NCBI RefSeq assembly: GCF_034932065.1
Contig: NZ_JAYGHP010000015.1
Coordinates: 1-64,000 of the forward strand
Direction of reading: 5' to 3'
Length of the DNA stretch: 64,000 nucleotides
Source of the DNA: Crocosphaera sp. UHCC 0190
Lineage (GTDB): Bacteria; Cyanobacteriota; Cyanobacteriia; Cyanobacteriales; Microcystaceae
Below the pieces are notes generated by a model. That model made no database searches. It was given only the letters and a program-made list of their open reading frames with translations, and was not told where the DNA came from. Made by a program: the position numbers and the translations under genes. Each line of letters opens with the position of its first letter. Position 1 is the first letter of the stretch. Of the stretch, positions 35,568 to 44,271 are shown one piece after another.

Positions 35568-37469
35568 CTATTTAGAGGATAATAGCTTGATTGACTTAGC
35601 AAAATAAAGCTTTTGATACCCGATATAATCATCTCTGAAGATAATTGGGATATCCTTGCTCTGCACACAGGCAGCAACTATTCCTCGCTCTTTTGGTAGT
35701 AATTTACTATGGACAACCAAATTTATGCCCTCACGAGTTTTCAAATCTATCTTTTGTATTAAAGTAGTATTAGGTTTTAATTGACTTAATTCATGACCCC
35801 AGTTAACATACTGTGGACTTATCTTGGCTAATCTATTTCTAAGGTCAGAGATACGGACATTCGGCACTAAGGTTCTTTTCATCGCCTGATCGGCAATTAA
35901 GTGAATAGAAGTACCAGGATGATTACGAAAATAAACAACTTCCAGGCCTTCTGGACAGGATATTTCAGACAATTGGGTAGGTTGCCTTAAAAAGTTAGTA
36001 ATCAGTGGCCCTGCAAAAGTTAGGAGTGCTAAGGCAATGGCAAAAAGCCATAGTATTCGCGGGGAAGCTTGGTCATGGGTTGTCTTTAATAACGGTTGCC
36101 ATTGACACTTAGTTACGATCCAATGTAAACCCAAGGCAGGAAATAGGGCAACAATCGGAATGGTTGCGGCATGAACCCTGATTCCACCATCCCAAGGTGG
36201 TACAAAGGGAATTGAGAGCATAATTCCTATCAGAGCAGCTATCATCAGAGAACCCATCGGAGATTGACGTTTTCGATAGCAATTTATTATCCCTATGATG
36301 CTCAAGACTTGCAAAATGAAATTGATCTTTACACTCTCAGCAAAAGAAAAGACAAAATCATTTCCAAGAAACGCTTTCCAAGCCCGGAAACATCCCCTTA
36401 CCAAAGCTAAAGGATCATGACGGAGAACTTCAAACGCTAACTGATAAACTTTCTGTGACTGCTCTGCATCACTTAAATTTCTTAGTTCTGGATAATCTGT
36501 AAACACAGTATGCCACTTACCCCCGACAATTAGACCATAGAAAGTATAAGAGAAATTAGAATTTCCTAGGGCATCATGGGAGGCAATTACTTTATAGACA
36601 ATGGAGTTAATGATAAAACCTAGTAAAATTACACTAAATCCACCTATCAAGAAATAAGTAGAAAAACGAGATCTCCCCCGAAACGTCCAAGTTCCCCACA
36701 ACAGCAGAGCAGGTAGTATAAAAAATACTCCAGCACGAGCATTGAGGGCCAATGTCAGCAGAAATATTCCCAACAAACATAAATTTATTGTCTCTCTAAC
36801 TGTCCCTCGCCAGAGTAAGCCTAATCCCACTGCACCTAAAGCCAGTCCGACATTCTCTGTCATTACAGTGCCGATAAAGGTTCTGTAAAAGAAAAATATG
36901 ATGGTCAGCACTAAAGTTGCCGTAATCGTCCCATGACTTTGTTGGATTTCACGAGCTAACAGAAAACAGGCAATAGCGACGATTAGAACAAGAATGGCTA
37001 TAGTAAGCTGTAGATTCTGTTGAGTCACTGCCAAAAAGGTTGCTAAGACTCCGTGAGACAAGGGGCGGAAGGCTGCTGCACCTGATAAATCTCTACCTTC
37101 TAGCAATCGTAATGCTTCTTTATAGTAGTTCCAAGCATCACTCATCGGCAATAAACCACCAACTGAGAATGTCTTATTCAAACCAGCAGCATTACGCCAA
37201 ACGGCTGATAATTGTGAGGCAAATAATATTAGAGTCGCACTAAAACTGGTCAATGTCCCTAGCCAACCAGAAGGACGATAGGCGAAATAAAGTAAGACTA
37301 ATATAGTAATGAAAAGAAAGGTTGAGTCAGTGGCAAATAAGAAGACAACAAGTTTACTGGGAATACCAATTATTAACATGGCAGAATATGTCAATAAACC
37401 AATGGCTAAAATAGCAGTAGTATAAAGCCATGATTTAGATAGGTTGGGCAATAGTTTCTGGAGTTTCAT
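35568..37469 (-). CDS. GT-C (GT39/ArnT-like) membrane glycosyltransferase
   Basis: About 633 residues with roughly eleven hydrophobic segments in the first 480 residues, then a soluble tail. The first extracellular loop carries the acidic SDAWNYYKEALRLLEG motif expected for enzymes that use a lipid-phosphate sugar donor. It probably transfers a sugar from a polyprenyl-phosphate carrier to a surface glycan or protein. The ATG at 37469 matches the start of the duplicate copy; a TTG at 37496 is less likely. It is part of a leftward cluster with methyltransferase and GT2 genes. Confidence 0.75.
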   Translation of the reverse strand: MKLQKLLPNLSKSWLYTTAILAIGLLTYSAMLIIGIPSKLVVFLFATDSTFLFITILVLLYFAYRPSGWLGTLTSFSATLILFASQLSAVWRNAAGLNKTFSVGGLLPMSDAWNYYKEALRLLEGRDLSGAAAFRPLSHGVLATFLAVTQQNLQLTIAILVLIVAIACFLLAREIQQSHGTITATLVLTIIFFFYRTFIGTVMTENVGLALGAVGLGLLWRGTVRETINLCLLGIFLLTLALNARAGVFFILPALLLWGTWTFRGRSRFSTYFLIGGFSVILLGFIINSIVYKVIASHDALGNSNFSYTFYGLIVGGKWHTVFTDYPELRNLSDAEQSQKVYQLAFEVLRHDPLALVRGCFRAWKAFLGNDFVFSFAESVKINFILQVLSIIGIINCYRKRQSPMGSLMIAALIGIMLSIPFVPPWDGGIRVHAATIPIVALFPALGLHWIVTKCQWQPLLKTTHDQASPRILWLFAIALALLTFAGPLITNFLRQPTQLSEISCPEGLEVVYFRNHPGTSIHLIADQAMKRTLVPNVRISDLRNRLAKISPQYVNWGHELSQLKPNTTLIQKIDLKTREGINLVVHSKLLPKERGIVAACVQSKDIPIIFRDDYIGYQKLYFAKSIKLLSSK

Positions 37470-37513
37470 CAAGTTATCTTCTTTATTAATTGGCAAAAAA
37501 TAGTTAATATCAC

Positions 37514-38335
37514 CTAATCTGTAAGGGCTTGTCTACTAAATATCAAGTCAATATAGCCTCGTTTTTTTACTAATTCATCGATTATGTAAAATTTTGCTAT
37601 TTCAAGATTTCCTTTTTGATGGAGTATATACATAATATATCCTCTTTCTTTAAAATAATTAAAAATTTCTTCTGGTGCAAATCCTAATTCAGCCATACTT
37701 GCTGGCATATACTCTAAAGCAATTACGGCATGAGGGTTATCCTCTAGGGTTTTTTGCATTCCTAAACAAACAGGAAATTCGTATCCTTGAACATCAATTT
37801 TGATGAATTTAATGACTTGTTTTTCTATTTCTTCTGTAACAAAATTATCTACAGACCACAATGGAACTGTAATTATTTTCATCGAATCAACCCCAGTTTT
37901 TTGATATTGTTCAGTGGCAACTCTGTGATCAGCATGATGGTTTTCATTATGCCAAAGTTCTGTAGTTCCTTTGGTTTCTCCTACAGCAGCTTGAATGGGA
38001 ATAATTTTTTCAATGGATTTATTCGCTTTAATAATTTCCCTCAGACTCAGAAAATTAGTTTGATCGGGTTCAAAGGCATAAACTCGAAATCCTGGTGTCA
38101 TTGCTTGAGAGAAAATTGTGGCAGTATAACCGATATTTGCCCCAATATCTAGGATATTTCCTCCTTGAAAAATATTAGGATACTTTTGAGTTAGTCCAAA
38201 AAATGGATCTTCAAAATACTTTTTATATAAGAAATAACAGGATATAAATATTTTATTAAACCAAGGTGTTTCTAGTAAACCTGTTTTGTTGATAAGGCTA
38301 TATATAAATAGTAAAATTCCTTGAAAAAGTTTCAT
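37514..38335 (-). CDS. FkbM family methyltransferase
   Basis: A 273-residue SAM-dependent O-methyltransferase. It has the SAM motif ILDIGANIGYTA, the acidic motif VYAFEPDQTN, and the family motif FIKIDVQGYEFPVCLGM. FkbM enzymes often methylate sugar hydroxyls in surface glycans or polyketides. In this cluster a glycan role is likely. An N-terminal hydrophobic stretch suggests membrane association. It lies 44 bases after the GT-C gene in the same direction. Confidence 0.88.
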   Translation of the reverse strand: MKLFQGILLFIYSLINKTGLLETPWFNKIFISCYFLYKKYFEDPFFGLTQKYPNIFQGGNILDIGANIGYTATIFSQAMTPGFRVYAFEPDQTNFLSLREIIKANKSIEKIIPIQAAVGETKGTTELWHNENHHADHRVATEQYQKTGVDSMKIITVPLWSVDNFVTEEIEKQVIKFIKIDVQGYEFPVCLGMQKTLEDNPHAVIALEYMPASMAELGFAPEEIFNYFKERGYIMYILHQKGNLEIAKFYIIDELVKKRGYIDLIFSRQALTD

Positions 38336-38375
38336 AGTTGTTAATTCATGGTTTTTAAGTTCAAAAATTTAGTAA

Positions 38376-39104
38376 TTAAATAGCTCTTTTTTCTAATACT
38401 ACTAAAACGCGAAAGGCTAAAAATTCACTCAAAAAACAAAGTCGCTTTTCTAAGGTTAAAGTTAGTTTTAGTAGAGACATAGGAAGTAAGGAAGGCTTTT
38501 CAAATCCTCCACTCAGAGGATAGGCAAAAAATGCCATTCGTCGATGATATATCTTAGCAAATTGTGGATACCTATCTTTAAATTTATGAAACTCTTTTTC
38601 AAATAAGATTGTAGCAAAAGCTTGATTAGAATCAAAGGGTTGTCTATGAGGAGAAGGTTGCACAAAAACTAAGGGATCTTGTTTAAAATCAACTGGTTCG
38701 GGATGCAAAAAATGATACACTGGCCAAGATGCAAAAGAAATATAAGGTTCCATCATAGCAACTCTACCACCTGGACGAAGAACCCGAATTGCTTCATTAA
38801 AAAATAGTGTCACATTTTCAATATGATGTAACACATCAAACATCACAATATTGTCTAGACTTTGATCCTCAAAGGGTAAATTTTGAGCATCAGCAACCAC
38901 ATCTATCCAAGGTAAAGGTACAATGTCACTAGAGATAACATTGGGAGCAAATTCCTTGAAATTACCAGTCCCTCCCCCTAATTCTAAAGTATTTCCAGGT
39001 ATTAGTTTGGCGGCTATTTCTTGATACCATTGAGTATATAAAACTCGTAAAATTGGCTTCTTTTGCCAAATAACCTTATGTTCTTTAAGAATTTCTTCTG
39101 ACAT
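38376..39104 (-). CDS. Class I SAM methyltransferase (Methyltransf_11)
   Basis: A 242-residue protein with SAM motif LELGGGTGNF, motif II-like IDVVADAQNLPFEDQSLDNI and VLRPGGRVAMMEPY. It belongs to the UbiE/UbiG-like fold. It is probably a glycan or lipid methyltransferase, given the flanking FkbM and GT2 genes, but the substrate is unknown. Spacing to its neighbours is 40 and 58 bases, in line with co-transcription. Confidence 0.85.
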   Translation of the reverse strand: MSEEILKEHKVIWQKKPILRVLYTQWYQEIAAKLIPGNTLELGGGTGNFKEFAPNVISSDIVPLPWIDVVADAQNLPFEDQSLDNIVMFDVLHHIENVTLFFNEAIRVLRPGGRVAMMEPYISFASWPVYHFLHPEPVDFKQDPLVFVQPSPHRQPFDSNQAFATILFEKEFHKFKDRYPQFAKIYHRRMAFFAYPLSGGFEKPSLLPMSLLKLTLTLEKRLCFLSEFLAFRVLVVLEKRAI

Positions 39105-39162
39105 TCTAGTTACTCCTCGGAAATACTTGGAAGTAGTTGCTCATTGGGAGAGTGTAGACTAA

Positions 39163-40551
39163 TTAACGAAACTTGATTTTTTGGGCTGCATAAAGACACA
39201 TTTTTAATAAAACTAAGCCTTCTTTAAAATGTTGAATATTGGAACTTCCATAAGTTCTTGGGACATATCTGACGGGAATATCTTTGATTTTTAAACCAAG
39301 TTTAGCTGCCCCAAATAATAAATCAAAATCTCCAAAAGGATCAAATTCTCCAAAATAGGAACGGTTGGCCGCAATTCGTAAGTAATTCTCTCGTGAAAGT
39401 ACCTTAGTTCCACACAAAGAATCTTTAATTTCTGTATTTAGAAGATAGGAAAGTAACCAAGCAAAAAATCGATTTGCCATCCGGTTTAACCAGGGCATAG
39501 CCTCAGCACTTACAGGGTAAACTAAACGACAACCATTGGCAAATTCACAACTTCCTGATGCTACGGCATCAAAAAAGTAGACTAAATCTTCAGGTCTAAC
39601 AGTTAAATCTGAATCTAAAATAATTAATATATCCCCCGTTGCTATGTCAAAACCTTGACGGACAGCATCTCCTTTTCCTTTCCCTTTTTGTTGACCAATT
39701 TTAATGTCCCATTTCTCTCCATATTGTTCCTTAACTCGTTTAATTTCTTCCCAAGTATTGTCACTAGAATTACCTTCAATAAATATAATTTCGGTATGTT
39801 TTCCGAGTTGGGGCATTCGCGTAACACAACTTTCAATATTTCCTGCCTCATTTCTCGCAGGAACAATAACTGAACAAGTCAAATTCTGAATATTTCTTTG
39901 TGCTTCTGTTATGTCTGTTTGGACTCTGGCAATAATATATTCTGTTAAACAAAGATTGTTAATTAATGGCAAAGGAGCCAGATATTTATTGACTAATTTA
40001 TACAACAAGGGAATGCGTTTCGGTAATAACATTCGCTTACCTTTTCCAATGACTTCTAATCCTTCAAGATTCAGTAAATTTTCAATATCTCTAGAACTCA
40101 ACCAATTAAGATTATAAATTGGCATCCTTTGTTTTAAAAAAGTCGCTAACTTTAAAACAAATTCCCAGGCTGGATTATGAAAAGTTATAATAATCTTAGT
40201 AGAGGGTTTACAAGCTTTTCTAACATTAAAAAAAGTTTGTTGAATATTATCTAAATAACTAACAGTATTAGCCATTAATATGTAATCAAATTCTTGATTA
40301 ATTTGAAACATTTCAGCCCTTTCAACCCAAAATTGTAAGTCAGGAAATTGTTGCTGAGATAGTTCGACAGCCTGAGAATTACTATCAATTCCTAATCCAG
40401 TTTTCGGTTGAACAGAATCGAGTAAACATCCTGTCCCAGAGCCGATCTCCAAGACATCTGACTGAGGTTTAACAAAGAATTTATATAAATTTTCAATATC
40501 TCTATAATAAGAGATATTTTTCTTTCTCCAGTTTTCTAAATAATTCATCAT
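39163..40551 (-). CDS. Fused SAM methyltransferase and DPM1-like family 2 glycosyltransferase
   Basis: A 462-residue two-enzyme protein. Residues 1-215 are a class I methyltransferase with SAM motif VLEIGSGTG (33-41). Residues 225-455 are a GT2 domain of the dolichol-phosphate-mannose synthase group: CSVIVPARNEAGNIE at 226, EGNSSDNT at 259, metal site LDSDLT at 312-317, and LCGTKVLSR. The GT half likely makes a polyprenyl-phosphate sugar, the donor needed by the GT-C enzyme at 35568. The first two codons are both ATG. Confidence 0.85.
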   Translation of the reverse strand: MMNYLENWRKKNISYYRDIENLYKFFVKPQSDVLEIGSGTGCLLDSVQPKTGLGIDSNSQAVELSQQQFPDLQFWVERAEMFQINQEFDYILMANTVSYLDNIQQTFFNVRKACKPSTKIIITFHNPAWEFVLKLATFLKQRMPIYNLNWLSSRDIENLLNLEGLEVIGKGKRMLLPKRIPLLYKLVNKYLAPLPLINNLCLTEYIIARVQTDITEAQRNIQNLTCSVIVPARNEAGNIESCVTRMPQLGKHTEIIFIEGNSSDNTWEEIKRVKEQYGEKWDIKIGQQKGKGKGDAVRQGFDIATGDILIILDSDLTVRPEDLVYFFDAVASGSCEFANGCRLVYPVSAEAMPWLNRMANRFFAWLLSYLLNTEIKDSLCGTKVLSRENYLRIAANRSYFGEFDPFGDFDLLFGAAKLGLKIKDIPVRYVPRTYGSSNIQHFKEGLVLLKMCLYAAQKIKFR

Positions 40552-40563
40552 AATGATTAATTA

Positions 40564-40608
40564 AAACTTTTAATTAAATAGGCTATATCTCTCACTAATT
40601 AAAAGTTT
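40564..40608. promoter_or_regulatory. 13-base inverted repeat upstream of the glycan cluster
   Basis: AAACTTTTAATTA (40564-40576) and TAATTAAAAGTTT (40596-40608) are perfect inverse copies 19 bases apart, starting 13 bases upstream of the methyltransferase-GT2 start. This is a possible operator or leader hairpin. The rest of the 627-base gap 40552-41178 is very AT-rich divergent promoter DNA without recognisable coding remnants. Confidence 0.35.
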
Positions 40609-41178
40609 ATAGTTCTTTTAAAGAGTTTTTTAAGAAGATTTACACTTCAAACTAACAGCTATCTCCTAACTTGTCAATTTAGGTTAAACATAGACGAATA
40701 CAATAAGAATTATACATAATTTGACATTTTTATTAATTAGATATTAAATTTTCCAACATTGTCAATGTTTAGGGGAATAATTAAAATTTCTTATCTTTTA
40801 TATTTTTTTCTTAGTAAACTATAGCCATTCTCTTGAAATTTAATGACCAATTCATAAAAAATTAAAGTTTAAGATATAGAATCAAATAAAAACTAAAGAT
40901 TAAACTATACGGGTTTTTATACTAATGAATTCTGTTAACTTAATATTTGATGTCGCTTTGGAATTAGCTCAAAATATCTAAATTGTATCGAATTTGAGGA
41001 TTTTTTTAGGTAATTGATCTAAGCTGGACAGAGAAATTGCTGAATTTTTAAGATCTTCACCCCAATCTGTAGGATAATATTAATCTCAGATTTATCTCAT
41101 AGTTGATAATTAAGCTAAGCGAGTCACAATTTATAGATTCAGACATCACGATCAACAAGGGAACAATTATCTTAACTC

Positions 41179-42309
41179 ATGACCCAAGTCGCAACTCAGT
41201 TAGAAAAAGCCTGGCAAACCCGTTTAGAACAAGAGGAAACTAAGTTAACTCAAGAAACACGGGATAGTATCATTCGTTGGTTACTCGGAGAAAACTTTGG
41301 GGAATGGGATGACTTGGCCCCAGAAAAGCGGGCGATCGCACAACAGGGCATAGACTATCGCTATCGTATCTTACAACAAAGATATTTAGGGAAAAGTCCC
41401 ACCTTAGCTTATCGTAACCTCATGAAACGGTTAGGATCAGTGGCTGTGTTGCGGAATAAAATTCAAACTTGGGTATCCTTAAGCCGCGATCGCCAACGGT
41501 TGGTGACGGACGTATTACAAGAAATTATCCAAGAGATGTTAAACAGCGATCGCTATATTCAAAGTCAGATTGCTTGGATCTCTGAATGCACTTCTGATGA
41601 ACGGTTACGCAACAGTTTATTGATTACGACCTTAGAAGAATACTGTCTTCGTCCGATCCGCAATCAACCCTTATTAGTGTATCGTTTTGTCAACTATTTA
41701 CGGCGTTCTCAGCGAGGGGGAATGACTCAAGTACCTCAACAACAAAATATTCGCATGATTTCTGAGGAAATTAATGTGGACGAGGGAGATAATTCCATTA
41801 GTTTGCTGGATATTCAAGCAGTCAGTGATTATGAAGAAATGCAGGAGTGGGAAGAAAAACAATTAATGCGCCAAAAAGTTCAAAATGAATTTGCTAGTTA
41901 TTTACAGGAAAAAGTTGGTCAAGAAGCCGTAGAATGGCTTAAATTGTATTTACAAGGTCATACCCAAGAAATGATCGCCCAAGAATTAAATGTTCCCATT
42001 AAAACCATTTATCGACTGCGGGAAAAGGTGGGATATCATGCGATCCAAGTGTTTGCTTTGAAGGGAAATCCTGAATTAGTAGCTAATTGGTTAGAAATCT
42101 CTCCCCAAGAACATAATTTAGGCTTAACACCTCAACAATGGACAACATTTTGGCAAGAATTAACCTCCGATCAAAAAGCCATTATTAATGGTCTGAAAGA
42201 GAATCAATCTTTAGAAGATATTGGTCAATCTCTAAAATTGAAAAAGACTCAAGTGATGAATGAATGGCGCAAAGTTTATTTAAAAGCCCAATCATTACGG
42301 GGCAATTAA
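41179..42309 (+). CDS. HetZ-related transcription regulator
   Basis: A 376-residue protein. Its C-terminal 65 residues (NLGLTPQQWTTFWQELTSDQ onward) closely follow the pattern of HetZ, a heterocyst-differentiation factor that binds DNA. Two helix-turn-helix-like segments are visible: MIAQELNVPIKTIYRLREKV (near 270) and LEDIGQSLKLKKTQVMNEWR (near 350), of the kind found in sigma-like regulators. It likely acts as a DNA-binding regulator. HetZ relatives also occur in non-heterocystous species, so cell differentiation need not be implied. A 627-base AT-rich gap precedes it. Confidence 0.75.
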   Translation: MTQVATQLEKAWQTRLEQEETKLTQETRDSIIRWLLGENFGEWDDLAPEKRAIAQQGIDYRYRILQQRYLGKSPTLAYRNLMKRLGSVAVLRNKIQTWVSLSRDRQRLVTDVLQEIIQEMLNSDRYIQSQIAWISECTSDERLRNSLLITTLEEYCLRPIRNQPLLVYRFVNYLRRSQRGGMTQVPQQQNIRMISEEINVDEGDNSISLLDIQAVSDYEEMQEWEEKQLMRQKVQNEFASYLQEKVGQEAVEWLKLYLQGHTQEMIAQELNVPIKTIYRLREKVGYHAIQVFALKGNPELVANWLEISPQEHNLGLTPQQWTTFWQELTSDQKAIINGLKENQSLEDIGQSLKLKKTQVMNEWRKVYLKAQSLRGN

Positions 42310-42400
42310 GTAGTCACAATTAACAAAAGGCAACGCTGCATCTGCCAACAGCAAAGACTTTCCGCCTTGGTAATATTTCTTAACAGAGAGCGGTTTATTT

Positions 42401-42520
42401 ATGTCCGACTATTACAATACCAGAGACACCTATACATGATTTCTAGGAATTGCTACGGCTCTTGGTCAATCAATTATTGACGAACCAAAGAATTCAATGT
42501 TAGAATGCAGCAAATTGTGA
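42401..42520 (+). pseudogene. Small open frame interrupted by one in-frame TGA
   Basis: An ATG at 42401, preceded by AGAGAG, reads MSDYYNTRDTYT, then TGA, then in the same frame FLGIATALGQSIIDEPKNSM and on to a second TGA at 42518. The protein-like composition on both sides of the stop suggests a decayed small gene; family unknown. It lies in the 561-base gap 42310-42870 between the HetZ-like gene and recA. Confidence 0.25.
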
Positions 42521-42651
42521 TGGAAACTTAGTAACTTCATTTTTTCCCAAATAAGCGAAAACCAAGCTAGAGAAACTATAGTGAAGAAACTGTCAAAAAG
42601 TTCTAGACAATCCTTAAATTAAACTGAGAATTCACGCCTTGTTGCTTAAAA

Positions 42652-42750
42652 GATGCCGATGGCTTATCGGTTTACGCCTGTGGACTAGAAGGGGGCCGTC
42701 TCCCTAGGATGAAGCAGGAATTGAACGGCAAACTTTCCAGTATTGCATAG
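42652..42750 (+). pseudogene. C-terminal remnant of an IS200/IS605-type TnpB
   Basis: A 32-codon open stretch reads DADGLSVYACGLEGGRLPRM then KQELNGKLSSIA and stops. The YACG...MKQE pattern is like the C-termini of IS605 OrfB (TnpB) proteins. No other part of the transposase or IS ends was found, so it is an old fragment. It lies immediately upstream of the recA promoter. Confidence 0.4.
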
Positions 42751-42794
42751 GTTTCATGAACAAGATTATAACAAACTTGACATACTTGCAGTAG

Positions 42795-42836
42795 TTGTCA
42801 CCAAAAAGAGCTACAATGTATAAATACTTTTGTACT
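42795..42836 (+). promoter_or_regulatory. recA: recA promoter with LexA (SOS)-like box
   Basis: TTGTCA (42795-42800) and TATAAA (42819-42824), spaced 18 bases, form a plausible promoter. AATACTTTTGTACT (42823-42836) matches the cyanobacterial LexA consensus RGTACNNNDGTWCB at all fixed positions except one and overlaps the -10/start region, where a repressor would block transcription. Confidence 0.55.
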
Positions 42837-42870
42837 ATACTTGGTTGTCTAAAGACACATTGAGGCGTTA

Positions 42871-43914
42871 ATGGCTGCTATTACAAACAATCCCGACAAA
42901 GAGAAGGCTCTAAGCTTAGTTCTCAATCAAATTGAGCGAAATTTCGGCAAAGGCTCAATTATGCGTCTTGGCGATGCGGCGCGAATGAAGGTAGAAACCA
43001 TTTCCACGGGTGCATTAACCCTAGATCTGGCCTTAGGGGGAGGACTACCAAAAGGACGAGTCATTGAGATTTATGGCCCAGAAAGTTCCGGTAAAACAAC
43101 CTTAGCTCTTCATGCCCTCGCAGAAGTGCAGAAAGCGGGAGGTGTGGCGGCCTTTGTCGATGCGGAACACGCCTTAGATCCCACCTATTCAGCTGCTTTA
43201 GGAGTTGATATTAATAACTTATTAGTGGCCCAACCTGATACCGGAGAATCTGCCTTAGAAATTGTTGATCAATTAGTGCGATCGGCCGCCGTTGATGTGG
43301 TGGTGATTGACTCCGTAGCTGCCTTAGTTCCCCGTGCTGAAATTGAGGGAGAAATGGGGGATACTCAAGTTGGGTTACAAGCGCGACTGATGAGTAAAGC
43401 TTTGCGGAAAGTTGCGGGAAATATTGGAAAATCTGGCTGTGTGGTGATTTTCCTTAACCAGTTACGGCAAAAAATTGGGGTAACTTATGGTAGTCCCGAA
43501 GTAACAACAGGAGGAAATGCCCTAAAATTTTACGCCTCAGTACGTTTAGATATTCGTCGTATTCAAACCCTCAAAAAAGGCAGTGAAGGAGAATATGGAA
43601 TTCGGGCGAAGGTAAAAGTCGCTAAAAATAAAGTTGCGCCACCTTTTCGTATTGCAGAATTTGACATCATTTTTGGCAAAGGAATTTCCCAAATGGGTTG
43701 TATGTTAGATTTAGCAGAACAAACCGATGTCGTTAACCGTAAAGGGGCTTGGTATAGTTACAATGGCGATAACATTTCCCAAGGGCGAGATAACGCGGTT
43801 AAATATCTCGAAGATAACCCCAAAGTTGCCGAAACTATTGAACAACAAGTCAGAGAAAAATTGGAATTAGGGGCCTTGACTTTTCCCATTTCTCAAGTAG
43901 ATGAAGAAGAATAA
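42871..43914 (+). CDS. recA: Recombinase A
   Basis: DNA strand-exchange ATPase for recombination repair and SOS coprotease activity. The 347-residue length is normal. Walker [10 protein letters not shown] is near 68, [20 protein letters not shown] carries Walker B and loop L1, and [20 protein letters not shown] precedes loop L2. The acidic C-terminus ends QVDEEE. No intein is present. A probable LexA box lies 35-48 bases upstream and a strong terminator follows at 43942. Confidence 0.98.
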   Translation: MAAITNNPDKEKALSLVLNQIERNFGKGSIMRLGDAARMKVETISTGALTLDLALGGGLPKGRVIEIYGPESSGKTTLALHALAEVQKAGGVAAFVDAEHALDPTYSAALGVDINNLLVAQPDTGESALEIVDQLVRSAAVDVVVIDSVAALVPRAEIEGEMGDTQVGLQARLMSKALRKVAGNIGKSGCVVIFLNQLRQKIGVTYGSPEVTTGGNALKFYASVRLDIRRIQTLKKGSEGEYGIRAKVKVAKNKVAPPFRIAEFDIIFGKGISQMGCMLDLAEQTDVVNRKGAWYSYNGDNISQGRDNAVKYLEDNPKVAETIEQQVREKLELGALTFPISQVDEEE

Positions 43915-43941
43915 AACAACTATCATTTAAGGTAAATCAAT

Positions 43942-43975
43942 AAGGATGGATAAGGTTTTTTATTCATCCTTTTTT
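43942..43975 (+). terminator. Rho-independent terminator after recA
   Basis: AAGGATG (43942-43948) pairs with CATCCTT (43965-43971), extended by GATAA/TTTAT-like pairs, then a run of Ts. It begins about 28 bases after the recA stop. Confidence 0.8.
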
Positions 43976-44006
43976 CTCAAATCTATCTCTTATTACTGAT
44001 GACTAA

Positions 44007-44267
44007 AACTTTACTCAAAGCAGAAATCAGAACCGTCTGAGGATTTATGCTGCCCTTGAGGTAGGGGAAGTGTGGCGGTTTGATGGGGAAGAATTGTTCA
44101 TTTATGGATCAAAAAATGGAGTTTATAAGGAACAGGAAATATCTCAAGTCTTGCCCATTTTGTCAAAGTCGGACATTGTAAGGTTTCTGAAAAAGCGGGG
44201 TGAGATGGGAGAAAATTCCTTACTTGGTGAATTTCGTCAATGGTTACAATGTCAGTTTGAAAGTTAA
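44007..44267 (+). pseudogene. C-terminal fragment of a Uma2 (DUF820) family gene
   Basis: An open stretch of 86 codons with no proper start reads QNRLRIYAALEVGEVWRFDG then EELFIYG and later FLKKRGEMGENSLLGEFRQW. IYAALxVxEVWRxDG is the conserved C-terminal motif of Uma2/DUF820 putative endonucleases, normally about 190-230 residues. The N-terminal half with the catalytic Asp/Glu is missing. An intact family member is at 59583. Confidence 0.7.
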
Positions 44268-44271
44268 AGAG

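Noticed and set aside
35003-35677. Two separate small genes next to the GT-C gene
   Set aside because: Both align in order with the intact gene and are parts of one decayed copy.
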